Assembly: GCA_028706715.1 (NCBI GenBank)
Contig: JAQTVQ010000005.1
Coordinates: 1 to 53,156 of the forward strand
Origin: Minisyncoccota bacterium
GTDB lineage: Bacteria; Patescibacteriota; Minisyncoccia; Minisyncoccales; JAQTVQ01
Reading direction: 5' to 3'
Length of the DNA: 53,156 bases
Of this stretch, positions 45,870-53,156 are shown in pieces. A program made the position numbers and the translations under genes. A model generated the notes under the pieces. It saw only the letters and a program-made list of their open reading frames with translations. It was not told where the DNA came from and ran no database searches. Each line of letters starts with the position of its first letter. Within the stretch, counting starts at the first letter, position 1.

Positions 45870-46751
45870 ATGCAGAAACAAGTTATCAGAAAAGCGGTCT
45901 TTCCAATAGCCGGTTTGGCTACCCGTTTTTTGCCTTTATCAAAAGTTGTTTCCAAAGAATTAATTCCTTTGGTTGACAAGCCTCTGATACATTACACAGT
46001 AAAAGAAGCTATCAATTCCGGGATCAAAGAGATTATTTTTGTAACAAGGCCCAAGCAAAAGGATGTTTTGCAGTATTTCCAGCCGGACCTGAAACTGGAA
46101 AAAATATTGGCGGAAAAGAAAAAAGAAGAGAACGACTTGAAAGAAATTCAAACTATGGTAAAAGGCATCAATTTTTCTTTTGCCGCGCAAAAAGAGCCTT
46201 TGGGCGACGGAGACGCTGTTTTTCGCGCCAAAAAATTTATTGGAGACGAGCCTTTTGCCTTGTTTTTTTGCGACGATGTTATTGATTCGGAAGTTCCTGC
46301 TTTAAGCCAGCTTATAGAAGTTTTTAATACTTGCCAGCGGCCGGTAATAGCTTTGAAGCAGCTGCCTGCGGAAAAAATTTACCACTATGGGGTTGTCAAT
46401 GTGGAAAAAATAGCAAATTGTTTTTATAAAATTAAAAATATGGTTGAGAAGCCGAAAGAGGGACAAGCGCCTTCTAATTTGGCCATTGTCGGCCGTTACA
46501 TTTTAACTCCGGATGTTTTTGATTATCTTAAGCCAAAGAAAAAAGCCCGAGGGCATGATATTTCCATCGTTAGCCCGACTCTCGGCAAAATGGCGATGGA
46601 CGGCAAGGGAGTTTACGGCTATGAATTTAAAGGGGATTGGCTGGAATGCGGAGATAAAATGCGCTGGTTTTATTCTTTCCTGCATCTTGCCGTTAAGCAT
46701 CCCAGCTTGGGAGAAGAAGTCAAAGCTTGCTTAAAAAAGCTTAAATATTAA
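45870..46751 (+). CDS. galU: UTP-glucose-1-phosphate uridylyltransferase
   Basis: A 293-residue nucleotidyltransferase that makes UDP-glucose. The N-terminal block AVFPIAGLATRFLPLSKVVSKELIPLVDKP (9-38) is the UTP-binding signature; PLGDGDAVFRAKKFIGDEPFALFFCDDV and NMVEKPKEGQAPSNLAIVGRYIL follow. Length is normal. It starts eight bases after the FtsZ-like stop and ends three bases before trxB, one transcript. UDP-glucose feeds cell-envelope glycans. Confidence 0.95.
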   Translation: MQKQVIRKAVFPIAGLATRFLPLSKVVSKELIPLVDKPLIHYTVKEAINSGIKEIIFVTRPKQKDVLQYFQPDLKLEKILAEKKKEENDLKEIQTMVKGINFSFAAQKEPLGDGDAVFRAKKFIGDEPFALFFCDDVIDSEVPALSQLIEVFNTCQRPVIALKQLPAEKIYHYGVVNVEKIANCFYKIKNMVEKPKEGQAPSNLAIVGRYILTPDVFDYLKPKKKARGHDISIVSPTLGKMAMDGKGVYGYEFKGDWLECGDKMRWFYSFLHLAVKHPSLGEEVKACLKKLKY

Positions 46752-46754
46752 GGC

Positions 46755-47693
46755 ATGATCAGCTACGATTTGATTATTATCGGCGGAGGACCCGCAGGCA
46801 TTACCGCCGGCATATATTCCGCAAGACGAAAATTAAAAACCTTGCTGATAACCAAAGATTTTGGAGGCCAAATTGCGCATAAGACGGTAAAAATAGAAAA
46901 TTATCCCGGTTTTGAGCAAATTTCCGGCAGAGATTTAATTGAAAAACTGAAAAACCATTTTAATTTTTACGGCGTTTTGGTTGAATTTGAAGAGATTGTT
47001 GAGATGTCTAAATCCGACAATCTTTTTTTAGTTAAAGGGAAAGACGGCGTTTTTTCATCTAGGGCGGTAATAGTCGCTTCAGGGGCTGTTCCGAGATTTT
47101 TAAACATTCCGGGAGAGAAAGATTTTATCGGCAGAGGAGTAAGCTATTGCACCGCTTGCGACGGCCCGATGTTCAGTGAAAAAAATATTGTAGTCGTAGG
47201 CGGAGGCAACGCCGGATTTGAAGCCGCTATTTTTTTGGCTAATTACGCCAAAAAAATCTTTATTTTAGAGTCAAAAGACGCGGTAGGAGCGGATGCGGCC
47301 AATCAAGAAAAAGCGGCATCTTTAGGAAAAATAGAAATAATCACAAATGCCGCCATCAAAGAAATTGCCGGCAAAAATTTTGTTGAAAAAATTATTTACA
47401 AAGATTCCGCCGGCGAAGAAGAAAAGGAGATAAAATGCGAGGGAGTATTTATTGAGGCCGGATATCGGCCGGCTTCATCTTTTGTCAAAGAAGATTTGGC
47501 TGATTTCAACAGCCGAAAAGAAATAATGGTTGATTTTGAGACCTTAAAGACAAAAACGCCAGGACTGTTTGCCGCCGGCGATGTTAATGCCGGTAAAGAC
47601 AAGCAAATTATTATTGCCTGCGGACAGGGAGCCAAGGCCGCGCTGGAGGCATATAATTATTTGCAAGAGGCGGAGAAAGAAAATAAAATATAA
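46755..47693 (+). CDS. trxB: Thioredoxin reductase
   Basis: A 312-residue FAD/NAD(P)H enzyme. The FAD motif is IIIGGGPAGITAGIYSAR (7-24), the redox pair is CTAC (Cys132, Cys135) in YCTACDGPMF, the second Rossmann motif VVVGGGNAGFEAAIFLA, and the C-terminal GLFAAGDVNAG. It reduces thioredoxin or similar; the glutaredoxin-like protein at 51710 could be a partner. Whether it uses NADPH or not is open, since the usual arginine pair of the NADPH site is not obvious. Confidence 0.92.
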   Translation: MISYDLIIIGGGPAGITAGIYSARRKLKTLLITKDFGGQIAHKTVKIENYPGFEQISGRDLIEKLKNHFNFYGVLVEFEEIVEMSKSDNLFLVKGKDGVFSSRAVIVASGAVPRFLNIPGEKDFIGRGVSYCTACDGPMFSEKNIVVVGGGNAGFEAAIFLANYAKKIFILESKDAVGADAANQEKAASLGKIEIITNAAIKEIAGKNFVEKIIYKDSAGEEEKEIKCEGVFIEAGYRPASSFVKEDLADFNSRKEIMVDFETLKTKTPGLFAAGDVNAGKDKQIIIACGQGAKAALEAYNYLQEAEKENKI

Positions 47694-47790
47694 ATAGAAG
47701 GAATTTTTGATTTTCAATTTTTGAAATAGTGGATTGGTTTGAAAATGTTTTTTAAAAATTAAGAAATTAGAATTTGTTTAAAAATTTATA

Positions 47791-49035
47791 ATGAAAATAC
47801 TATCTTTAAAAGCCAGAGAAATATTGGATTCTCGCGGAAACCCTACGGTTGAAGTTGAGCTGAAAACGCAAAAGGGCGAATTTGTTTCAGGAGCTCCTTC
47901 CGGAGCTTCAACAGGAATACACGAGGCAGTTGAATTAAGAGACGGCGGAGCCCGCAGAGGAGGATTGGGGGTTCTAAAGGCGATAAAAAATATAGAGGAA
48001 ATTATTGCGCCAAAAATTGAAGGGAAAGAAATTTCCTCTCAAGAGGAAATAGACGGTTTGATGCTGGAATTGGACGGCACCGATAATAAATCAAAGCTCG
48101 GAGCCAATGCCATAGTGGCTGTTTCAATGGCCGCTTGCCGCGCCTTGGCTGCGGAAAAAAATATTCCTCTTTACCAATTCATCAACGAATTATTTAATCA
48201 AAAAAGAGAGCAGCCCTTATCTCTTCCGAGTCCTTGCTTTAATGTTATCAACGGCGGAGCTCATGCGGGAAACGATTTGGACGTGCAAGAGTTTATGGTT
48301 GTTCCTCAAGCAAGTTCTTTTGCCGAAAATTTGGAGATAGGAGCGGAAGTTTATCGCGAACTGAAAAACGCCTTAAAGAACAAAATGGGGCCTTCAGCAG
48401 TCAATGTTGGAGACGAAGGAGGCTTTGCCCCTTCTTTAGAGTATCCAGAAGAAGCTTTGGACATTATCTTGGAAGCGTCGGAAAAGAAAGGGTTGAGACA
48501 AAAAATCAAGTTTATTTTGGATGTTGCGGCTTCTCAATTTTTTGAAGAAGGAAAATATAAGACAAAAATGGGAGCTTTTGGAGGAGAAGATTTCGCTGAT
48601 TACTATTGCGACTTGATTTCCAAATATCCGATTATAGGGATTGAAGATCCTTTTGCTGAAGATGATTTTGGCTCATGGACGATTTTAAAATCAAAACTGT
48701 CCGATTTTGGAACAATAATCGTAGGAGACGATCTGACGGTAACAAATCCCGAAAGAATTAAAATGGCGGCGGACAAAAAATCTTGCGATGCCATAATTTT
48801 GAAAATTAACCAAATAGGAACGATAACCGAGGCTTTGGCCTCCGCTGAATTGGCCAAAAGATTGGGATGGAAAATAATAGTTTCTCATCGGTCCGGAGAA
48901 ACAGGAGATGACTTTATTGCCGATTTGGCCGTAGGAATCGGCGCGGAATTTATAAAATCCGGCGCTCCGGCCAGAGGGGAAAGAGCCGCAAAATATAACA
49001 GGCTTTTAAAAATAGAATCAAAAATAAGACAATAA
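47791..49035 (+). CDS. eno: Enolase
   Basis: A 414-residue glycolytic enzyme converting 2-phosphoglycerate to PEP. SLKAREILDSRGNPTVEVEL, GAPSGASTGIHEAVELRD, the metal ligands in ILDVAAS, IEDPF and VGDDL, and the catalytic Lys in ILKINQIGT with SHRSGETGDD are all present. Slightly shorter than E. coli enolase (432). It is followed after four bases by the third 7TM gene and by ApgM, a lower-glycolysis cluster. Confidence 0.97.
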   Translation: MKILSLKAREILDSRGNPTVEVELKTQKGEFVSGAPSGASTGIHEAVELRDGGARRGGLGVLKAIKNIEEIIAPKIEGKEISSQEEIDGLMLELDGTDNKSKLGANAIVAVSMAACRALAAEKNIPLYQFINELFNQKREQPLSLPSPCFNVINGGAHAGNDLDVQEFMVVPQASSFAENLEIGAEVYRELKNALKNKMGPSAVNVGDEGGFAPSLEYPEEALDIILEASEKKGLRQKIKFILDVAASQFFEEGKYKTKMGAFGGEDFADYYCDLISKYPIIGIEDPFAEDDFGSWTILKSKLSDFGTIIVGDDLTVTNPERIKMAADKKSCDAIILKINQIGTITEALASAELAKRLGWKIIVSHRSGETGDDFIADLAVGIGAEFIKSGAPARGERAAKYNRLLKIESKIRQ

Positions 49036-49039
49036 AACT

Positions 49040-50092
49040 ATGAATTTATTGCCATCTTTTGTCCTGCAGGTTTTAACGATCTTTCTTTGGTCGGGAACGA
49101 TTTTAAGTTTGTTTTTCGGCGCATTTACATGGACAAGGAACAAAAAATCTTTAATTAATATCCTTTTTGCTTTTGTTTCTTTTTCCGTTGCGATTTGGCT
49201 GGGCGCCAGCGTGCCGATGCTGAATAGCTGCCGAGTAAAAGAAGCGGCTTACTTTTGGGACAAAGTGGTTTATTGCGGAGTGGTTTTTATCCCTATTTTT
49301 TTACTGCATTTTTCATTGGTTTTAGGAAAAGAAAAAAATAAAATATACAAAATTATTGTTCCTTTGGGATACGTAATCGCAACTATTTTTTTGTTTTCAA
49401 TTTGGTTTTTCCCGCAATTTTTTATCAAAGGCCTTTTTGTTTACAAATGGGGATGCCACAGCATAGCCCAGCCCGGACACAATTATTTTCTTGCTTATTT
49501 TGTCGGCTATCTGCTTTTGTTTTTTTATAAAATTTTCCGTCTTTGGAGGACTTCAAGAGATCCGGACATAAAAACCCAAAGCAAATATATCTTTTATTCG
49601 TTCTTGTTCCTTTTTGCCAGCTCTTTGGCTTTTCTGCCGGGCTATCAAATTCCCGTTTTTCCGATAGCCTATGTTTTTCCCTTGATTTGGATTCTTATCC
49701 TTACTTACGCCATTACCCAGCATAATCTGTTGAGCGCGAAAGTTATTATTATAGATGTGCTTGCCGCTTTGGTTATTTTTACGGTTTTGGTTTATGTCAT
49801 GCTGTCCGGCGGAACGGAAGACATAATTGTCAGACTTGCTTTTCTGTCTTTGATTTTCTTTTTTGCCAGCTTGGCCGTTAGGGGAGTTCATCGCGAGATG
49901 AACGAAAAAGAAAGGCTTAATGCGATAGTCGCAGAGAGGACCAAGGATCTTGAACAGGCCAAAAAAGTGGCGGAAGATCGCGCCGCCGAGCTGGAAAGAT
50001 GGTATAACGCTACAATCGGCAGAGAAGTAAGAATGGCCGAGCTTAAGGAGAAGATAAAAGAACTGGAAAAAAATAATTTGGAAAAAAATTAA
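49040..50092 (+). CDS. 7TM sensor protein with coiled-coil tail, no kinase domain (3)
   Basis: A 350-residue third member of the family at 40851 and 41878. Seven helices plus two, then a coiled coil (about 283-317, AIVAERTKDLEQAKKVAEDRAAELE) and the tail RWYNATIGREVRMAELKEKIKEL, then the stop. It differs in sequence from the other two but keeps the tail. It is followed after 20 bases by a receiver-only response regulator, so a two-component link without a kinase domain is suggested. Located inside the glycolysis cluster. Confidence 0.83.
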   Translation: MNLLPSFVLQVLTIFLWSGTILSLFFGAFTWTRNKKSLINILFAFVSFSVAIWLGASVPMLNSCRVKEAAYFWDKVVYCGVVFIPIFLLHFSLVLGKEKNKIYKIIVPLGYVIATIFLFSIWFFPQFFIKGLFVYKWGCHSIAQPGHNYFLAYFVGYLLLFFYKIFRLWRTSRDPDIKTQSKYIFYSFLFLFASSLAFLPGYQIPVFPIAYVFPLIWILILTYAITQHNLLSAKVIIIDVLAALVIFTVLVYVMLSGGTEDIIVRLAFLSLIFFFASLAVRGVHREMNEKERLNAIVAERTKDLEQAKKVAEDRAAELERWYNATIGREVRMAELKEKIKELEKNNLEKN

Positions 50093-50100
50093 AACAGCAT

Positions 50101-50106
50101 TATAAT
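50101..50106 (+). promoter_or_regulatory. -10 box for the receiver gene, leaderless type
   Basis: TATAAT, six bases (ATTATT), then the ATG at 50113. Confidence 0.45.
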
Positions 50107-50112
50107 ATTATT

Positions 50113-50493
50113 ATGCCGTATAAAATTTTATTAGCGGAAGACGACCCTTTTTTAATTGATATTTATTCAACCAAATTCAAGAGCGTTGGATTTGATTTGA
50201 GTTTGGCGGAATCCGGAGACCAGGTCTTGGCAAAGCTTAAAGAATCCAAGCCGGATCTTTTGCTTTTGGATATTGTTTTGCCTGGAATATCAGGCTGGGA
50301 AGCTTTGGCGGAAATCAAAAAAGACCCCCAATTCAATTCGTTAAAAGTTATAGTGCTCTCTAACTTAGGGCAGAGAAGCGAAGTGGAAAAAGGCATAGAA
50401 ATGGGAGCTGACGGATATTTGATTAAAGCTCATTATACCCCGACTCAAATAGTTGAAGAGATTAACAAGATTTTAGACAAGAAGGCGGAATGA
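50113..50493 (+). CDS. Response regulator, receiver domain only
   Basis: A 126-residue CheY-like domain. Acidic pocket Glu9-Asp10-Asp11, phosphorylation site Asp53 in LLLDIVLPG, switch Ser in VLSN, conserved Lys in YLIKAHY. No output domain. It follows the third 7TM sensor and overlaps the start of apgM by four bases (ATGA). Its kinase is not beside it; the PAS kinase at 6697 or another elsewhere must phosphorylate it if it is a phosphoprotein. Confidence 0.92.
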   Translation: MPYKILLAEDDPFLIDIYSTKFKSVGFDLSLAESGDQVLAKLKESKPDLLLLDIVLPGISGWEALAEIKKDPQFNSLKVIVLSNLGQRSEVEKGIEMGADGYLIKAHYTPTQIVEEINKILDKKAE

Positions 50494-51695
50494 AAATTTT
50501 TTTAATAGTCATAGACGGGATGGGAGACCAGCCTGTTCCCGAGCTTGGAGGCAAGACGCCTTTAGAGGCCGCCTTTAAGCCGAATTTGGACACTATGGCC
50601 AGCCATGGCATTTGCGGGCTTGTTAATCCTTTTTTAGCTCCCGGAGAAGATAAAGCAACTTCGGAAGGCGCCCATATAGGGCTTTTTGGTTATCAGGATT
50701 ATTTTTTGGGAAGAGGGCCTTATGAGGCGACCGGATTGGGGATGAAATTAAAAAACGGCGATGTCGCTTTGCGCGCCAATTTTGCTTCGGTCAACAGCGA
50801 GATGGAGATTATAGACCGCCGCGCGGGACGGATTGAAAAAACCGAAAAATTAATTGACTCTTTGAATAACATAAAAATAGACGGAGTGAAATTTTTAATC
50901 AAAAAAGCGCTGGGGCATAGGGCTGTTTTGGTTTTAAGGCCGAAAAAGGGGCTGGAATTGTCAGCGAACATTTCAAAGGGAGATCCTAAAAGAGTAGGAG
51001 AAAAGCCTCTTGAGATAAAACCGATGGATGAAACAGCCGAAGCGGCTTTTACCGCAAAAACTCTGAACGCTTATTTGAATAAAGCCCACCAAATATTAAA
51101 AGACCATATTGTCAATCAAAAGAGAATTTGCAAAGGAGAAGTTTCCGCCAATTATCTTTTGACTCGGGGCGCCGGACAATTGAAGTCCGTTCCAAGCTTC
51201 AAAGAAAGATACGGATTAAAAGCGGCTTGCGTTGCCGGAGGAGGGCTTTATAGGGGGATTGCGGAAATATTGGGAATGAAATTGGTAAGTGTCCGCGGAG
51301 CCACCGCAAGAACCGATACGAACTTGAAAGGCAAAATCTCTGCGAGCATCAAGGCCTTGAAAAAATATGATTTTGTTTTTTGCCACATCAAAGCGGCAGA
51401 CAGCCTGGCCGAAGACGGGAAATTTGCGGAAAAAAAGAAATTTATTGAAAAAATTGACGAGAATCTGTTTCCGCTTCTCGGTCTTAAAAATGTTTTGACT
51501 CTTATTACCGGCGATCACAACACTTCCTGCGTTTTGAAATCTCATTGCAACGACCCCGTGCCGTTTCTGCTTTGGGGAGGAGGATGGGACAAAAAAGTTT
51601 TGTTTTTTTCGGAAAAAGAATGCGTAAAGGGAAGCATGGGAAGGTTCAATCAGGAAGAATTGCTTAGAAAAGTTCTTGTTTTAAAAAATAATTAA
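50490..51695 (+). CDS. apgM: 2,3-bisphosphoglycerate-independent phosphoglycerate mutase, archaeal type
   Basis: A 401-residue member of the ApgM family of the alkaline-phosphatase superfamily. Metal and phosphate residues are in VIDGMGD (Asp9), the ATSEGAHIGLFGY serine block (Ser58), FCHIKAADSLAEDGKF and ITGDHNTSC. It interconverts 3- and 2-phosphoglycerate. It overlaps the receiver gene by four bases, so signalling and glycolysis genes share a transcript. Confidence 0.94.
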   Translation: MKIFLIVIDGMGDQPVPELGGKTPLEAAFKPNLDTMASHGICGLVNPFLAPGEDKATSEGAHIGLFGYQDYFLGRGPYEATGLGMKLKNGDVALRANFASVNSEMEIIDRRAGRIEKTEKLIDSLNNIKIDGVKFLIKKALGHRAVLVLRPKKGLELSANISKGDPKRVGEKPLEIKPMDETAEAAFTAKTLNAYLNKAHQILKDHIVNQKRICKGEVSANYLLTRGAGQLKSVPSFKERYGLKAACVAGGGLYRGIAEILGMKLVSVRGATARTDTNLKGKISASIKALKKYDFVFCHIKAADSLAEDGKFAEKKKFIEKIDENLFPLLGLKNVLTLITGDHNTSCVLKSHCNDPVPFLLWGGGWDKKVLFFSEKECVKGSMGRFNQEELLRKVLVLKNN

Positions 51696-51697
51696 AT

Positions 51698-51703
51698 TAT
51701 AAT
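51698..51703 (+). promoter_or_regulatory. -10 box for the glutaredoxin-like gene, leaderless type
   Basis: TATAAT, six bases, then the ATG at 51710. Confidence 0.45.
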
Positions 51704-51709
51704 AACAAT

Positions 51710-51952
51710 ATGGAAAATCCGAGAATAAGAATTTTTTCCACTCCAAGCTGTCCCTATTGCTATACTTTAAAGGAATTCCTAGCAAAGAAGGGATTTTCTT
51801 TTGAAGATATAGACGTAGGAAAAGACGAATCGGCCCGCCAGCTTTTGCTTGAAAAAACGGGGCAGATGGGCGTGCCGGCAATTGCGATAGGAGAAGAATT
51901 TATCGTTGGCTTTGAGAAGAAAAAAATCTGTGAGTTATTGGATATAAAATAA
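51710..51952 (+). CDS. Glutaredoxin-like protein
   Basis: An 80-residue thioredoxin-fold protein with the redox motif CPYC (Cys14, Cys17) in IFSTPSCPYCYTL and the cis-proline loop GVPAIAIGEEFIVGF. The small size and the FEKKKICELL tail are like NrdH/YruB-type glutaredoxins. Reduction could come from the thioredoxin reductase at 46755, since no glutathione genes are seen. Confidence 0.9.
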   Translation: MENPRIRIFSTPSCPYCYTLKEFLAKKGFSFEDIDVGKDESARQLLLEKTGQMGVPAIAIGEEFIVGFEKKKICELLDIK

Positions 51953-51963
51953 TAAATAAAACG

Positions 51964-51991
51964 AAATCCCAAAGACCAAATCCCAAAGACC
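51964..51991. repeat. 14-bp tandem repeat
   Basis: AAATCCCAAAGACC occurs twice end to end (51964-51977, 51978-51991), and partial or inverted versions follow up to 52080. A similar stretch (CTCCCAAAGATCAAACC) starts after the GAPDH stop. Confidence 0.6.
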
Positions 51992-52095
51992 ATCAAAATT
52001 CTAATTTCCAAAATCCCAAGAGGAGCAATTGGCCATTAGGGTTTAGGATTTAATTGGTCATTGGTCATTAAGTTTTGGGACTTAGATTTAAAGTT

Positions 52096-53109
52096 ATGCC
52101 AATTAAAGTTGCGATTAACGGTTTCGGCCGTATTGGCCGCGCGGTTTCAAAAATATTGACGGATAATCATCCGGACGTCCAAATAACGGCGATTAACGAT
52201 TTGACCGAATGTAATGCTTTAGTTCATTTGATAAAGTTTGATTCCGTTTACGGCAAATATTCCAAGCCGGTATCGGCTAGAGACGGGAGAATAAAGATAG
52301 GAGATTCTGAAATAAAGACTTTTGCCGAGAGCGATCCTGCCAAATTGCCTTGGAAGGACTTGGGCGTGGATATCGTTTTGGAATGTACGGGGAAATTCAC
52401 CAAATACGAGGATATGATGAAACATATCCAAGCCGGAGCGAAAAGAGTTATCGCTTCCGCTCCATCCAAAACCCCCGATCAGGTTCCTTCTTTCCTTCTC
52501 GGTATCAATGCTGATCAGTTTGATCCGGAGAAAGACCAAGTTATGGATATGGGTTCTTGCACTACCAATTGCTTGGCTCCCGTGGCCAAGGTTTTGGACA
52601 GGGAATACAAAATTGTAAAAGGATTTATGACAACGACACACGCTTATACTAATGACCAGAAAATTTTGGATGTGTCGCACAAAGACTTAAGAAGGGCGAG
52701 AGCCGCCGCGATAAATATTATCCCCACAACAACCGGAGCGGCAAAGACCATAGGCAAAGTGATTCCGGAATTAAAAGGGAAGCTTGACGGAATAGCCTTG
52801 CGCGTTCCGGTCCCTACGGTGTCGGTCGTAGATTTGGTTTGCGAAGTGGAAAAAAGCACTACTGCGGAAGAAGTTAATTACGCTTTTAAAAAGGCTTCGC
52901 AGGAAGAAGCCTTGCAGGGAATTTTCGGGGTGGAAGACGCTCCTTTGGTTTCTTCCGATTATGTCGGCTCTTCTTTTTCTTCGGTAGTGGATTCTCCGAT
53001 GACTATGGCTAATGACAATTTGGTAAAAGTAATAGCTTGGTATGACAACGAATGGGGATATGCCTGCCGTTTGGCCGAATTTGTTGAATATGTAGGAAGG
53101 AAAAAATAA
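52096..53109 (+). CDS. gap: Glyceraldehyde-3-phosphate dehydrogenase, type I
   Basis: A 337-residue NAD-linked glycolytic enzyme. The dinucleotide motif INGFGRIGR (7-15), the catalytic Cys155 in GSCTTNCLAPVAKVL and His in TTTHAYTNDQ are present; the C-terminus with SVVDSPMTMANDNLVKVIAWYDNEWGYACRLAEFV is classic. The ATG at 52096 is chosen over a TTG at 52075, which would add seven residues outside the family start. It ends the window's glycolysis group. Confidence 0.97.
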   Translation: MPIKVAINGFGRIGRAVSKILTDNHPDVQITAINDLTECNALVHLIKFDSVYGKYSKPVSARDGRIKIGDSEIKTFAESDPAKLPWKDLGVDIVLECTGKFTKYEDMMKHIQAGAKRVIASAPSKTPDQVPSFLLGINADQFDPEKDQVMDMGSCTTNCLAPVAKVLDREYKIVKGFMTTTHAYTNDQKILDVSHKDLRRARAAAINIIPTTTGAAKTIGKVIPELKGKLDGIALRVPVPTVSVVDLVCEVEKSTTAEEVNYAFKKASQEEALQGIFGVEDAPLVSSDYVGSSFSSVVDSPMTMANDNLVKVIAWYDNEWGYACRLAEFVEYVGRKK

Positions 53110-53132
53110 CTCCCAAAGATCAAACCCATCCA

Positions 53133-53156
53133 AAAAATACACAGGTGCCACCTGTG
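53133..53156 (+). repeat. 58-bp palindrome, copy 3 (partial, cut by window end)
   Basis: The first 24 bases of the left arm (AAAAATACACAGGTGCCACC and on) match copies 1 and 2. It starts 23 bases after the GAPDH stop, again just behind a gene. Confidence 0.85.

Noticed and set aside
1-53156. tRNA or rRNA genes
   Set aside because: No cloverleaf with the GTTCRAAYC T-loop or conserved rRNA segment was noticed in the intergenic regions; a covariance-model scan would be decisive.

Overview
The window looks like a chromosomal piece of a Candidate Phyla Radiation (Patescibacteria, Parcubacteria-like) bacterium. The evidence is indirect: moderately AT-rich DNA, the standard code with TGA as a stop, very small and compact genes, several start codons lying only 6-8 bases after a -10 box (apparently leaderless mRNAs), few biosynthetic genes, archaeal-type versions of central enzymes (ApgM, GlyA), ThyX rather than ThyA, and protein families that are common in that group (N-terminal 7TM sensor modules, COG2509-like flavoprotein, DUF2207, SIMPL, DUF4342). 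No rRNA or tRNA gene and no CRISPR array was seen.

Region 1-6,600 is an accessory island, visibly more AT-rich than the rest. It opens with the N-terminus of a serine recombinase that runs off the left edge. Next come an XRE regulator paired with a TIGR02391 (Ymh)-like protein, a gene-free GC-rich spacer, and a tight operon: DNA methyltransferase, PD-(D/E)XK-like nuclease, membrane coiled-coil protein, DGQHR (DndB-like) protein, D12-class adenine methyltransferase, and a truncated DpnI-like nuclease. It reads as a composite restriction-modification/defence locus.

Region 6,600-20,450 holds a PAS histidine kinase and receiver bounded by 20-bp inverted repeats, a TspO-like membrane protein, a slipin, and a reverse-strand operon (uracil-DNA glycosylase, split permease, NifX-like protein, AhpD-like protein). 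It continues with small membrane proteins, a UMPH-1-like phosphatase, acetyltransferases, IPP isomerase, an MFS transporter, and an aspartoacylase-like enzyme that shares its promoter-operator with a TrpR/YerC-family repressor gene.

Region 20,450-40,800 starts with tandem HisRS-family genes. Housekeeping and repair genes follow (Pcm, GlyA, ThyX, a DEDD exonuclease, a beta-CASP nuclease, ExoVII large and small subunits, MetK under a SAM-I riboswitch), then a Panacea/RelE-like toxin-antitoxin pair, EbfC, an MBL-fold hydrolase, a flavoprotein and a Nudix enzyme. Two identical 58-bp palindromes in opposite orientation flank glyA, and a third copy begins at the right window edge.

Region 40,800-53,156 has three 7TM sensor proteins that end in the same WYxxTIGREVRMAELKEKI tail with no kinase domain, one of them followed by a receiver. 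It also holds small DUF5668/DUF4342-like proteins, a HIT protein, a divergent FtsZ, GalU, a thioredoxin reductase and three lower-glycolysis genes (enolase, ApgM phosphoglycerate mutase, GAPDH) with a glutaredoxin. The most unusual elements are the kinase-less 7TM family, the mobile palindromes, the shared leaderless promoter-operator, and the composite defence operon.
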